Assembly: GCF_030272615.1 (NCBI RefSeq)
Contig: NC_081412.1
Location: 39,424,791 to 39,488,790, forward strand
Reading direction: 5' to 3'
Origin: Cryptomeria japonica
Taxonomy: Eukaryota; Streptophyta; Pinopsida; Cupressales; Cupressaceae
Length of the DNA: 64,000 nucleotides
Program-made: the position numbers and the translations under genes
The notes under the pieces: model-generated
The model's database searches: none
What the model was told of the DNA's origin: nothing
The model's input: only the letters and a program-made list of their open reading frames with translations
Part shown: piece after piece, positions 13,225 to 25,158 of the stretch
How the letters are laid out: each line of letters begins with the position of its first letter
How positions within the stretch are numbered: the first letter of the stretch is position 1

Positions 13225-14931
13225 GTATGTTTATATCATTTTATTTTATTTTATAATATTATACTGTTAACAAAATTATATTTCATAATAAAAAATTAAA
13301 TTTTGAAAAATATAAGAATATACATTATTGATATTATAAACAATAATAACATTAATCAAAAGATAAATTCAATATTAACAAATAATTTTTTATTATAAAA
13401 TTGAACATAAATACAGTTAAATTCTTAAATAAATTAAATTTTAAAAATGAAAACTGTCATTCAAGTAAAAAATTAAAAATAAAATAAACTATATTAAAGT
13501 TGATACATTTAAATTTTAACTTTTACATTAAAAATTACAAGTAAAATCATAATAAAAAAGCTAAAAATACAAAGAAACATATTAACAAGGTTTTTAAAAA
13601 ATAATTTTGTTTAGATAATCTCAAATATTATTTAAGTTTTTCTAAATTTTATAATCAACATTTTATTAAAAAAAAAATATAATAATTAATATTAGTTTTT
13701 AAAAAATATAATAATAATTTAAATTTTTAATGCTACTTAAATTAATACAAAAAATTGAATTAATAGAAGATCAAAATTTAAAATCAATGATAATGAAAAC
13801 AAACTAAAATTATTTAATATTTCTATTTCAATTTTCTAACTTTTTTTATCTAAATTATTTAATATAGTTAATATCATTAGTGTTGAAAGGTATTAAGATT
13901 ATGTCTATATGTTAGACAAAATGAAACTAATGTTATAATGTTTGGTGGATTTGTCAATATCTTATATTTGTTAAAAACTATATAAAAATGTTGTTGTGTA
14001 TGTTAAATTTGTTAATAAAGTTCAATTTTTTATTAATGATAAATAAATTTTGTATTATAAAGAAATATCATATAGTAATTTGTGAAAAATAGAAGTAATG
14101 ATTTGTTTGACATTTGTATACTTTTTTGAAAATAATAGTAAAAAACATTAAGAACTATCTTTCAAATAAATGTGATGAATGAAATAAAGACTTTAAGAAA
14201 TTATGAACTTTCCATATCAATTCATTAAATGTTTTTAACTACTTTGAATTTCTCACAAAATTATAAGAAGAATTAATATAAATTTTTTTTAAAAAAATTC
14301 TACAATTTTAAAATTATTTTAATAAAAGTTAAAAAATTATAATTAATATAAAAATGTTTTTTTATTTTTAACATAATATATAATTTAATTAAATTTAATA
14401 ATTTGTAAAAATATAAAATAAAATTGAAGTCTAATGGTAAAGGAATTTTTACTTTATAAATGATTGAAATGTATTTTTAAGGGAAATTTTTTTAATAGGG
14501 CAGTATTTTTTTTTGGGAAATTTATTTTCAATATGGTTAAATATTTGACTATTATTAAAATTCAGTTATCCTTCAATATAGTAATGAATATCTCTTTTAC
14601 TTCAGCCTTAAGCACATGTTCGTAAACAATCACATGGAAAATAATTTTACATACTACATGAAATCATAAAAAACAATAAAAATGCGTATGTCCAATGTTG
14701 TCAATTTATGGTGTACAGTTAAAATTTTCTATAAGAGATTAGGAATTCATCTAATTTTTTGCCCTGACACATTTGATTGGTCATCTCTTTTTAATTAAAA
14801 GAAAAACAAAAAAACCCCAGTAAAAAGTATACCAGCCAATAGAAAAATGTAAAAATGGAGAGAGAAATTGATATTAATAAATAAATCACAGCAAACTATA
14901 GAATAACTTATAAGATAAATATTTAGCACAG

Positions 14932-15003
14932 TTTCCAAAGCAAAACTAATTGAAAGAGGTGAAAACATTAGTCTCCGCCTATAGATAGGCGGGACTAACA
15001 AGG
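14932..15003 (+). pseudogene. Exon-like fragment (copy 2, diverged)
   Basis: Preceded by TTTAGCACAG and alignable to 13156-13224 (shared CAAAGCA..ACTAATTG.., GTGAAAACATTAGT, GGGACTAA). It has accumulated changes that close the frame. The pair implies a duplication before or during capture. Confidence 0.4.
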
Positions 15004-15362
15004 GTTGCATTGCAACGCAGTTCCTGCCAAATATGGCAGAACGGTTTTGCGATTTTGTTGGGGGGCTTTGTTATGAAATTTGTGATTGTATGGAACAGTT
15101 CCATTACATAAAAGAGGTACAACGTAACAATAAGAATTGCATAGCATTTTTTGTGGTGTTTTTTCAAGTAACAATTTAACATAAGCATATTTAATCTATG
15201 ACTGCAAACCTTGCCCATAAAATAGGAAACTCTAGTTATGAAACTCAATTACATTTAAATTCTTTCTTTCATTTTTTATATGTTCTTCTCTATAGTTCTA
15301 AATTCAAATTTAAATTACTATTGTAACTTTGAATACCAACTTGACTTTTACCATTATTTCAG

Positions 15363-15600
15363 AAATATCTTTCCACACAATGTCAAAAATTTTGTCTACA
15401 ATGATGTTGTAGCAGCCTTAGCAAGTGGTCCATTGGGTAAACTTATGGTTGTGTATTGATTGCTACCACTGGAACTATAGCTTCTGGTTTTACAGATGGA
15501 AGTAAGAGCATCTGGTGCAAGAAATGCTGGTATTTACAAAGAAATCCTAAGAGTTATGTAGAAGTGAATGCCTCCGTAGAATTACCTTATGAAGTCTTGG
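15363..15600 (+). pseudogene. N-acetylglucosamine kinase-like exon fragment
   Basis: After a splice-acceptor-like TTATTTCAG, the translation gives NIFPHNVKNFVYNDVVAALA and then SGPLGKLM. In a shifted frame it gives CVLIATTGTIASGFTDG, then EVRASGARNA. This series matches the BadF/BadG-type sugar-kinase fold of plant N-acetylglucosamine kinases (ND..AALASG..GKL, then CVLIAGTGTIA.GF..G, then EARA.G). The order is preserved but the fragment has at least two frame changes and a stop near 15457. It is an isolated piece of one or two exons, so it is a pseudogene fragment. It is presumably carried by the Helitron-like element, because no other kinase exons lie nearby in the LTR sequence. Confidence 0.6.
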
Positions 15601-15774
15601 AAATTTTTTCATGATTTGTAATTAACTTGGATATTGCAATTTGCAACTCTTTGACATTGATCTGGTGAACTTCCCTGGAGAACTCATAGAAGCCTCTACC
15701 TTAGGCTTCCTAAAGCTGATTTCTTAGTCAAGATTGATCATCGGCTCCCTTTTATTCTACTGTGCATTCTCCGC

Positions 15775-15890
15775 TTTGGGGCAGAACAGGTCGCCCCCCT
15801 ACAGAGACAATTATCTGCCAGTTTCTTCACTCGATCCAAGCAAAGATACACGATTTGGGGCAGAACAGGTTGCCCCCCTACAGAGACAAG
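15775..15890 (+). repeat. 36-bp direct repeat, 79-bp spacing
   Basis: TTTGGGGCAGAACAGGT, then [C/T]GCCCCCCTACAGAGACAA occurs at 15775 and 15854. Both copies are GC-rich islands in AT-rich DNA, perhaps part of another captured fragment. Confidence 0.7.
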
Positions 15891-16158
15891 TTGCTTAAAA
15901 ATAAATACAAGTTTGGTTTTAATACTTCTTCTTATATCCGATCCAACAGAATGAATTTTTTTAATTTTGAGGGTGTTATGACAGATCATTGTCTAGCCTA
16001 GACATCTTCATGTCCTGAGATGAATGATTTGGACATTTAAAAGAGTCTAATTTTCTAGCCTACGCCATAAAGTACTTGGAATAATTTCTATAACCTGAAC
16101 TGAAAGTCGTTTAGGATTCTAGCCTGAACTCAAATGTGCAGAGTTCGCATGAAACAAA

Positions 16159-16350
16159 ATGCTTGAACTTCCTTGCATTTGTGCCAAATGTTATAGCAGA
16201 AACAAGACATGTGAGCCTCTTTGTAAACACCACCTACGCGACTGCAGCCTCTGCAAAATGGTAAACCCCAGATATGAAGGCTCCAACAAGCCTGTTTTGT
16301 CAGCCCAGTGTCTTAGAGATTTGTGTGTTCTTTCTTATGGAAAAATGTGA
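16159..16350 (+). CDS. Short cysteine-rich ORF, 63 codons, unrecognised
   Basis: An ATG-initiated frame with clustered cysteines (CICAKCYSRNKTCEPLC, then CSLCKM) ends at 16350. Its composition differs from the AT-rich flanks, suggesting a captured coding fragment rather than a stand-alone gene. No family is recognised and no promoter is evident. Confidence 0.2.
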   Translation: MLELPCICAKCYSRNKTCEPLCKHHLRDCSLCKMVNPRYEGSNKPVLSAQCLRDLCVLSYGKM

Positions 16351-16379
16351 AGGCCTCTATATTGCCAATCAAAAGTTGA

Positions 16380-17910
16380 CAAAATCAATTTTTAATAAAC
16401 AATGGTTAAAATATGATCAGTTTCCTGTATAAGAGATTACCATAAAATTTTGCACAAGAAAACAGAAAGATTCCTTAGTTTTAAAATAAAATTGTAAAGA
16501 TTTATTGTAAATTTTTGTTTAAGATTTTTAATTATATTTATTGATAATTTATTTGTTTTTCTTGATTTTCTAATATTCAGTGGTTTGCTAACAAGCATTC
16601 ATTTATCTTTTTTTGTCTTGCTTTCTATATCGTGATGATGGATCAGGGAGTTTGATTTGAAACATCGTAACAAAAGCTATGCACAATAACATTATGGATT
16701 GTAAAAACTATGTCAATTATGTCTTTCAAATATTGAATTATGTTGTCAATTGTAATACATAAATGAAATTATGATTATCTAAATTATATTACATTTTAAA
16801 ATAAATGAATATGTTAAATTAGTATAATAAGTCTTATTGTGGACATGACCGTAATTCATAAATATTTTATGCATATACATTTATGAAGATATAGGCAATT
16901 CATTCTTTCAAAAAATTTGTGAAGAAAATGAAGTAAAAAAAGTTGAAGATTAACAACAAGTTTGAAGAACAAAAAATAAAACTAGGTATAGGCATGACCT
17001 AGTCACGTAAAAATCCAAACAAACAATCCTTGAAAGAATGATTCAATATATATAAGAAAATTTATTTATCAATTCGAAAAATCGCAATCAAGTAGGCTTT
17101 CACTCTCAAAATTGAAGAGCATGTAACAAAGTGTGTTTACTTGTATAAAAAATTGATTTCATGAGTTCTTAGGTTTAAGACATTTCTTTATTTAATATTT
17201 CTTATAGTACATTATGATTGCAAATATATATGTAATGGAGATGATGACTATAAATTTGAAAGAGTTCTCGAGGACCTATCAAAAGAGTGTTTACTTGTTT
17301 GAAAGCTAATTATATGTTTAATTAGTTTTAAAATAAAATTATCAAGGTTCATTCAAAAACCCCTAGTTAAAATTTCATGAATTGGATTAGGATTCTAAAT
17401 ATGTGAATAGTTTAAAAAACTATAATTATTTTTTGATTGATTTCATTTTTTTAATAGTTAAACTTCTAAGAGGTGCCCACAATTAAGAGTTTATATAAAC
17501 AACATCATTTTTAGTATAATTTTAAAATTTTGAGTTATAGTTTATGATGTGCATGTTAGTTGATAGAGTCCCTTCATTTTAATTTTAAGATATTCTTTAG
17601 ATTGATTTAGATTGATTTGGCAAAACCCTAATGAATTAATTTGTCAATATTTAGTTTGTTCATAGCAGCAATAACTTGCAATGAAATAGTATCAGTATGA
17701 AAGATTTCTTTTTAATTAAAATGGACTTCGTGTTAATTTATAAGTATGAAATTTGTATGTCAAAGTGAATGTGTGGGATATTTATTTCTATTATGATTTC
17801 ATTGATGTCACTCATGCTATCTATCCATTTTGATGGATGAAAATGAATAGACCAGTCAAGGTAATTTAATTTTTTTTGTCATATATTAAAAAATCAATAA
17901 TAATGAACAA
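16380..17910. other. AT-rich filler of the Helitron-like insertion
   Basis: Very AT-rich sequence with no coding pattern or repeat structure that I can support. Confidence 0.4.
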
Positions 17911-17914
17911 GAAT

Positions 17915-18337
17915 CTCCATCTCCATCTTCATATCCATCTTGATCCTTATCTCTCCCTATTTTTATCTATATCTCTCCTTCTCCCTCCCTCTCTCCCTAT
18001 CACCTCCTTTTTATATCTCTCTACTTCACATATCTCTCATTTCCACACACACAAATTTTTTCTTTGTTCCTATTCTATATCTCTATCTCCCCCCTCGCTA
18101 TCCCTCTCCATCTCTCTTTATACCTTCAATTTTACTTGTCTTCACCTTCTTCCTATCTCACTCTTGTCTCTTCTATCTCTATCTCCCTATTTCTCTCCCC
18201 CTTATATATATATATATATATCTCCCCCCAGCCCTCGCTATCTTTCTATATCATCCCCTGTCTATATCTTTCCCTCTCTCCCTCTCTCTCTCTCCTTCTC
18301 TCCCTATATAAATTGATCTATCTCTCCCTCTCTCCCC

Positions 18338-18415
<78 letters not shown>

Positions 18416-18915
18416 GTCCATCTTCTATCTCCCTTTCTCTTCAACCTTCTCTATATATCTCCCCATATCTCCCTCCCACATTCCCTCTATAACCCCCTAT
18501 ATATCTCTTTACCTCTATCTCTCTCCCTTTCTCTTCTTGTATATGTCTATCTCTCCCTCTTTCTCTCTCCCACTCTCTATCTCCATTATTTATCTCTCCC
18601 TCTCTCCTCTCCATCTATATCAGTTACTCTATCTATCTCTATTTCTCTCTATCCTTCTTTCCCTATCTCTATATCCTTATATCCATGTCTCTATATCACT
18701 CCATCTCACCATCTACACTTCTATCTTTCTCTCTATTTTCCTCTATATATCCATTCCTCTCTATCTCTCTCTCCTTATCTATATATTATATTTTTTTAGG
18801 TCCATCTATCTCTCCTCTCTCTTGTTATCTCTCCATATCCTTCTCTTTTTATCCATCTCCTCTATCTCCATCTCCATCTGCATATCTATATCTATCTTTC
18901 TCCCTATCACATTTA
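17915..18915 (+). repeat. Kilobase-scale polypyrimidine (TCTMTCYC) tract
   Basis: About 1 kb of plus-strand T/C-rich sequence built from TATCTCTCCC-like words. Long open frames rich in S, L, I, P and Y here (up to about 170 codons) are by-products of the absence of purine-containing stop codons and are not called as genes. Confidence 0.85.
18341..18411 (+). repeat. (TC)n microsatellite, about 35 units
   Basis: An uninterrupted TC dinucleotide run inside the longer polypyrimidine tract. Confidence 0.95.
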
Positions 18916-19086
18916 GAAGGATGTGTAGTTGATTTCAAGTTGTCACTTCTCCATTGAGACCTTTGTTGCACAAACAACATCATTTGCTAAATGAACTACC
19001 ACTTTACCTCATGTACTATACAAATGTTTGCAATAAATAGAATGAAAAATTTCCTAATTGACCTTCCAAAACTTTTTGGCATACCC

Positions 19087-19112
19087 ATTGCACACCAAGG
19101 TGCAATTGCTAG
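19087..19112 (+). other. Helitron-type 3' terminus (hairpin plus CTAG)
   Basis: Stem ATTGCAC (19087-19093), 6-base loop, GTGCAAT (19100-19106), then TG and CTAG (19109-19112), followed by T. Hairpin position, CTRR end and the A/T insertion context all match the family rule. Confidence 0.7.
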
Positions 19113-19920
19113 TATTTATTTAATTTCCTAAAATCCCTCCCCCACTTGCACTTTCTAGAAAATGCAAGTTGCAAGTTAACCTTTTTCTTAATCACGTTTA
19201 AACCTTTATTATTAGCCTAATTACCCTTTAATGGTTTGCACATTCCTAAACCAAAAGTTAACCCAAAACCCATCAACTCAAGCCTTTAATGACTTCCTTT
19301 AAACTCTTCAAACCTTTAATGGATTAATTCTAGAGACTTCTCAAACCTTTAATGTTTTCCCTCAAAGTCTTCAAACCTTTAATGGTTTCATTCTAGAGAC
19401 TTATCAAGCCTTCAATGACTTTCTTCAAGTCTTCAAACATTTAATACTTTATCCCCCTTTTTCTCATTTAAATAAATTAAGATTTATTAATATAAAATCT
19501 AAAATTCACATTCACGTTTAAATAAATCAATATTTATTTAAATATCTATCCAAATACAAGTTGCACCAATAAATTGAAATAAATAAACTGTATTCCAATT
19601 AAAATCCTAAAATCCCTCACACTTGCATTCCCCTACAAATCCACTTAGCCACTAATCCTTTCTTCTAGAATACTCTCACTTCTTCCAATTTAGCCTAATA
19701 CCCTTCTAATCATTTGCACATTCCTTAAGGAGGAGTCACTTCTCAAAAATATGCGAAGTCTTCATAAAGCATTAAAAGCTTTATTTCCTCAACAAGATAA
19801 CCTTCAAAGTCTTCCAAAACTTGTAAGGCTCTTACATAACCATTAATGGTTAACTCACTATTGACCCTTGGTTAGAGACTATCTCTCTTTAACCCAACTA
19901 TCCTTTTAACTCATGGGTCT

Positions 19921-20352
19921 TGTTAGGGTTTCAAGCAGATCTGAAGCAAATATGAATGAACAATTATATGCAAATTTAAATACAAAAGATAAAGGAATAA
20001 AATAGGACACTGATAACACAGAGAGTTAATGTGGTTCACCTAGAATGGGTTATGTCCACCATACATAGCCGTCCAATCTTTCTTATTACCCAGCAAAAAT
20101 AGTACATCAACCCCTTACAATGCCTTAAGCATCCCAGCCGCTTATAACATGCATTTTTAGGGCAAAAACAAAGTCGGCCTTTTTAGGGTTTTATTACAAT
20201 GTCGGTTTTCATCAAAAAAAAATACCCCAAAATAATTTTCTTGGGGGCTGCCACCCCTGAACCCCTGCCCAGGGCCCGGCCCAACCCCAGACCCCGGCAA
20301 GGATATGTGCTGAGTGTACAGTACTTTTCTGATCAATCGCCACATTTCAACA
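19921..20352 (-). repeat. 3' LTR of Copia element
   Basis: 432 bases. It is followed (in plus coordinates) by ATCTCCCACTTGGAGACTGA, whose complement is the purine-rich AAGTGGGAGAT primer. That segment is present twice about 40 bases apart. Confidence 0.92.
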
Positions 20353-20533
20353 ATCTCCCACTTGGAGACTGATGAGATTCCACACCGAACAATCTCCCAC
20401 TTGGAGACTGATACTACACGACACCACTATACATGCACCATTTGCTGGATAAAACACTAGGACTCAATTGGTATAAATTCCACAATTATCAATCAAGAAG
20501 ACCAACGAAAATTGATGAAGAAATCATCTTCTC

Positions 20534-21619
20534 CTATGGAACTGCCTTCATGAACATATCGACAAGATTCTCACTTATGTGAATCTTCTCAAGCCGTAAC
20601 TGACCCTCCTCCAAAACAGTCTGGATGAAGTGGTACCTGAGCTGAATGTGCTTTGTCCTTGAATGAAAAGCAAAGTTCTTCGCAAGATGAATGGCACTCT
20701 GGCCATCAGTATACAATGGGCGATCCTCTTGTGTCTGACCCAATTCCTCCAGAAAATATTGTAACCAAATCATCTCCTTGCTAGCTTTTGTAGCAGCAAC
20801 ATACTCAGCTTCAGTGGTTGAAAGTGCAACAACCTTTTGCAGCCTAGAAATCCAACTAACTGTAGTTCCCCCTATAGTAAAAACGTACCCTGTAGTACTC
20901 CTCCGTGAATCAATATCACCCACCAAATCAGAGTCAACAAATCCACTCAGAGTAGCATTAGATCCTTTGAAACATAATGCCTTCGTAGTAGTTCCTTTCA
21001 AATACCAAAGAATCCATTTCACATCATTCCAATGTTCCATACCCGGATTACTCATAAACCTGCTCACAACTCCCACTGCATGTGCAATATTTGGCCTTGT
21101 ACATACCATTGCATACATCAGACTGCCAACAGCTGATGAATACAGGATGTTAGACATTTTATTAACCTCTTCTTGTGCCTTTGGGCACATCTCTTTAGTC
21201 AATTTGAAATGACTAGCCAAAGGTGTACTAACTGCTTTTGCATCCTGCATGTTAAATCTTTTCAACACCTTCTTTATATATTCACTTTGGGACAAATTCA
21301 AGGTTCTATTTTTCCTATCCCGTGTAATCCTCATACCGAGAATTTGCTTAGCTGCACCCAAATCCTTCATAGCAAATGACCTGGCTAATTTCTGTTTAAG
21401 ATCATTTATGTGTTCCATGTTAGAACTAGCAACAAGCATGTCATCAACATAAAACAACAGGATAATATAACTGCCATTATCCAATCTCTTAAAATATACA
21501 CAATGATCAAAATGACATCTATGATAACCATGTTTAGCCATGAAACTATCAAATTTTAAATACCATTGTCGGGGTGCTTGCTTTAGGCCATACAAACTTT
21601 TCTTCAACCTGCACACCAA
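20534..21619 (-). pseudogene. Copia reverse transcriptase and RNase H fossil
   Basis: RT palm motifs SLYGLKQAPRQWY and LFYVDDMLVAS are followed by RNase H signatures (GFVDSDLVGD, TGYVFTIGG, LSTTEAEYVA). Order and spacing match Tnt1/Tork-like plant Copia elements. Confidence 0.9.
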
Positions 21620-21804
21620 GTTCTCCTTACCTTTGACCTCATATCCCTATGGTTGCAACATGTAAATTTCCTCCTCCAAATCTCCATGGAGAAAAGCTAT
21701 TTTGACATCTAATTGTTCAAGATGTAAATCATCTGCAGCCACAAGACTAAGTACAATTCTAATTGAAGTCATTTTTACAACTGGAGAAAATATTTCATCA
21801 TAAT

Positions 21805-22785
21805 CTATACCCTTTTCTGTGCAAAACCTTTTACCACAAGTCTGGCCTTATATCTTTTCTGACCTCCTTCCTCCTCCTTCAGCCAATAAACGCATTTGTT
21901 AGGCAAGGCTCTTTTTTCTGCAGGTAAAGGGACTAAGTCCCAAGTCTTATTTTTCATCAAGGAGTCCATCTCCTCTTTCATGCCTAGCTCCCACTGTTGT
22001 TTGGCATCCACCTGCATTGCTTCTTCATATTCTTCTGGTTCACGAGAATCCGTTAATAAAATAGAATACAAAGAAAGAGAAAATCTTTCAGGGGGTCTAC
22101 TTGTCCTCGTAGAACGTCTAACACTTGCAGGAGTTTGTGGGACAATATGTTGTTGTTGAGCATCAGGTACCTGTGGCATTTCATTTTCAGGAATCTCATC
22201 CAACACCACATATTCTTGTTTGTCCTGTTCATGCTTCTTTTCCTGCATCTTTTCTTTATACATAACTTTCTCTTTGAATATAACATCTCTACTTCTAGTT
22301 ATTTTCTTATTTTCAAAATCCCATAACCGATAGCCATATTCATCTATCCCATATCCAATGAAGGTACATTTCTGAGATTTAGCATCAAGCTTGGTTCTAT
22401 TTTCTTTATCAACATGGACAAAAGCTTCACAACCAAAAGTTTTTAGAAAAGAATAATTTACCTTTTTACCAGTCCATGCCTCCTCTGGAATACCACCATC
22501 CAAAGGGGTTGAAGGTCCTCTATTTATCAAATAGATAGCAGTATGTACAACATCTGCCCAAAAATGTAAGGGCAATCCAACATGCAATCTCATGCTCCTC
22601 ACGCGTTCCATGATAGTCCTATCCATTCTCTCTGACACACCATTTTCCTGTGGAGTTCCTGGAACTGTCTTCTGCTTTCTAATCCCATTTAAGGAGTAGT
22701 AATCTTCAAATGCTTTGCTGCAATACTCACCTCCATTATCCGATCTGAGACACTTCAACTTTTTTCCTGTCTCATTCTCAACCAA
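21805..22785 (-). pseudogene. Copia integrase fossil
   Basis: Integrase core with SDNGGEYCSKAFEDYY and PGTPQENGVSERMDRT, the integrase C-terminal region (FLKTFGCEAFVHV, KSQKCTFIGYG), and the start of the reverse transcriptase (KARLVVKGFAQ). Confidence 0.9.
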
Positions 22786-22943
22786 AGCTTTCCATTTCTT
22801 AAAAGTTTCAAAAACATCTGATTTTTGTTTTAGGAAATATACCCATGTTTTTCTGGTTGAGTCATCAATAAAAATAACATAATAACAAGAGCCACCAATA
22901 GATGATACCTGAGTCGGTCCCCATACATCTGAATGTACAAGCT

Positions 22944-24311
22944 CTAACTTCTCACTCTTCTTCTCTTTCCCAACCTTGAGAAATCTGACTCTTTTCTGTT
23001 TACCATAAACACAGTTTTCACAGAGTTCTCTAAATCAATCTTCTTTAGTCCTAGCAATAGATTTTTGGAGTGAAGGGTTTTCATCCCTTTCTCACTCATG
23101 TACCCAAGCCTATGGTGCCACATTATCGAATATGTTTTTGCAAGATTTATTGTTGTTGTCCCTGCAGTAACTTTATCTGTAGCAGCTAGGGTAGAGTAAG
23201 TGTTACCTGTACACAGATATAATGTGCCTACATTTGCACCTTTAGCTATTACTAATGATCCTTTAGCGACCTTCCACATACTGTCTGAGAGGGTAACTAT
23301 GCAACCTTCACTACCTAGTTGCCCTGCAGAAATTAAATTTCTTCTTAAATTAGGAACATGTCTTACCTCCTGCAGAAACCAATCATTTCCATTCTGCAAC
23401 TTGATCTTTATCTTTCCTTTTCCAACAATTTGACAGGGCTCATCATCACCCAAATATACCTGTCCAAAATCACCTTGAACATAATCTAGAAAATATTTTC
23501 TATGGGGTGTAGTATGAAATGAAGCCCCAGAATCTATTACCCAGGAATCATTAACATTATCCAAACATAAGATTAAAGCATCTTGTAAAGTATTACTTGC
23601 AATATTGGCTTCCTTACTGTCATTTTCATTTTTGTCTCCTTCTTTGTTTTTCCGAGACCAACAGTCTTTCTTTAGATGACCAGGCTTTCCGCAGTACCAG
23701 CAATCTTTGTTTCCTCTAGATTGAGAGCGTCCTTTCTTTGACTTCCCTCGTGACTTCTCATTCCAAGGGCCTTTTCCTCTTTCCTTTGATCTTCCTCTAT
23801 TCTCCACATTCAAAACACTACTCGATGATGTTGGAGTCTCACCTGTGCTTTTCCTTCGCATTTCCTCACTTAGGATAACACCAACAATATCATCAAATAC
23901 CAAAGTATTTTTACCAGAGACAGAGTTACTTACAGCCATAACCAAGCTATTTCAGCTTTCTGGCAAAGAACATAAAATCAAGAGAGCCCTAACCTCTTCT
24001 GCAAATGTAATTTTTATCGAAGACAATTGACTGGTAATTGTACTAAATTCATTTAAGTGCTCCGCTACAGATCCTCCCTCACTCATTTTCAAATTAAACA
24101 AACGCTTCATAAGAAATACCTTATTCGAAGTCGAGGGTTTCTCATACAACTTAGCCAATGTTGACATCAAATCTACAGCCGTTTTTGCTTCTGTTATATT
24201 GAATGCTACAGACAGCGCAAGGCACAATCGAATGGATCCCAGTGCCTTTCTATCTAAAATGTCCCACTCTTCATCTGACATTGTGGTCAGTTTCTTTGTC
24301 TTTCCTTCCAA
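22944..24311 (-). pseudogene. Copia gag and protease fossil
   Basis: Contains a gag core (SIRLCLALSVAFNI, LMKRLFNLKMSEG), a CCHC zinc knuckle, the aspartic protease segment WVIDSGASFHTT and the pre-integrase segment MWHHRLGYMSEKGM. It is part of the broken Copia element. Confidence 0.88.
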
Positions 24312-24462
24312 TGGCCGCTACAAATCCTTTTGATACAGGTAATCCTCCATCTGCATTTTCCATAACTAATAATTCTGGCCGTTAAACTTTTTGACCTTGA
24401 ATTTGGAATCCTCCATTGCTCCCACTCAAATCTGAGAGTCCTACCAATTTACAGAATACCTC

Positions 24463-24474
24463 GCTCTGATACCA
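24463..24474 (-). other. Primer-binding site of Copia element (tRNA-iMet)
   Basis: The minus strand reads TGGTATCAGAGC just inside the 5' LTR, the usual plant Copia primer site for initiator methionine tRNA. Confidence 0.9.
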
Positions 24475-24476
24475 AT

Positions 24477-24876
24477 TGTTAGGGTTTCAAGCAGATCCAA
24501 AGCAAATATGAACTAACAATTATATGCAAATTTAAATACAAAAGATAAAGGAATAAAACAGGACACAGATAACACAGAGATTTAACATGGTTCACCCAGA
24601 ATGGGTTACATCCACCATACACAACCATCCAATCTTTCTTATTATCTAGCAAAAATTGTACATCAACCCCTTACAATTCTTAAGAATCTCAGCCGCTTAT
24701 AACATGCGTTTTTAGGGCAAAAACAAAGTCAGTCTTTTTAGGGTTTTATTACAATGTCAATTTTCATAAAAAAAAATACCCCAAAAAATTTTTCGGGGCT
24801 CGGCCCGGCCCCAGACCCCGACGAAGATACGTGCTGAGTGTACAGTACTTTTTTGATCAGTCGCCACATTTCAACA
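24477..24876 (-). repeat. 5' LTR of Copia element
   Basis: 400 bases, TGTTAGGG to CAACA. It lacks part of a C-rich segment present in the other LTR near 20250-20300. Confidence 0.92.
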
Positions 24877-25150
24877 GGCCTCTTCAAGCATTCATTGCTT
24901 TGACCATGGTTATCCTTTAACCCTTACACAAGAGTTTATCCTTTGGATACAAGCTTTATCCATTAACTCAACCTTAACCAAACCCCCTAGGGTAACCACC
25001 ATGTCTTCTCAGGCATTTAATGCCTCTTCTCTTTCCTCTAAAGCCTTCTCATGTTGACAATTGTCACCATTTCATTGGTGAAAGTTGTAAACATGGATTG
25101 AGGATCACTAAATTCTCAAGCAATCCTAAAATCCAATTGCCCATTTCTTC

Positions 25151-25158
25151 TATAAATA
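25151..25158 (+). promoter_or_regulatory. TATA box of the solo LTR
   Basis: TATAAATA, followed about 30 bases later by sequence that could hold the LTR transcription start. Position within the last third of the LTR suits a U3 promoter. Confidence 0.5.

Larger units (their letters stand above)
12017..19112 (+). mobile_element. Helitron-like insertion with captured gene fragments
   Basis: The insertion splits LTR sequence of the type ATTTAAATAAATTAA / TATTTATTTAATTTCC, between an A and a T. Its right end has a 7-bp stem (ATTGCAC/GTGCAAT, 19087-19106) followed two bases later by CTAG and a host T, the classic Helitron 3' signature. The left end does not begin with TC, so it is atypical or truncated. 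Inside are exon-like fragments with plausible splice signals, including part of an N-acetylglucosamine kinase, but no Rep/helicase. It is therefore best read as a non-autonomous, gene-capturing Helitron derivative. Confidence 0.6.
19921..24876 (-). mobile_element. Copia-type LTR retrotransposon (Tnt1-like layout), fossil
   Basis: LTRs at 19921-20352 and 24477-24876 both run TGTTAGGG to CAACA. Flanks GGTCT and GGCCT are a 5-base target duplication with one difference. The minus-strand interior has, in Copia order, gag with zinc knuckle CWYCGKPGHLKKDCW, protease (WVIDSGASFHTT), integrase (SDNGGEYCS, PQENGVSER), reverse transcriptase (YVDDMLV) and RNase H (STTEAEY). The primer site next to the right LTR is TGGTATCAGAGC, complementary to initiator tRNA-Met. 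The coding region carries several breaks. The first 100 bases of the two LTRs differ at about 6 positions, so the insertion is not recent. It is younger than the solo LTR it interrupts. Confidence 0.93.

Noticed and set aside
17876-18957. Four overlapping long open frames rich in S, L, I, P and Y
   Set aside because: They are generated by a polypyrimidine repeat that lacks stop codons. The composition is not that of a protein family.
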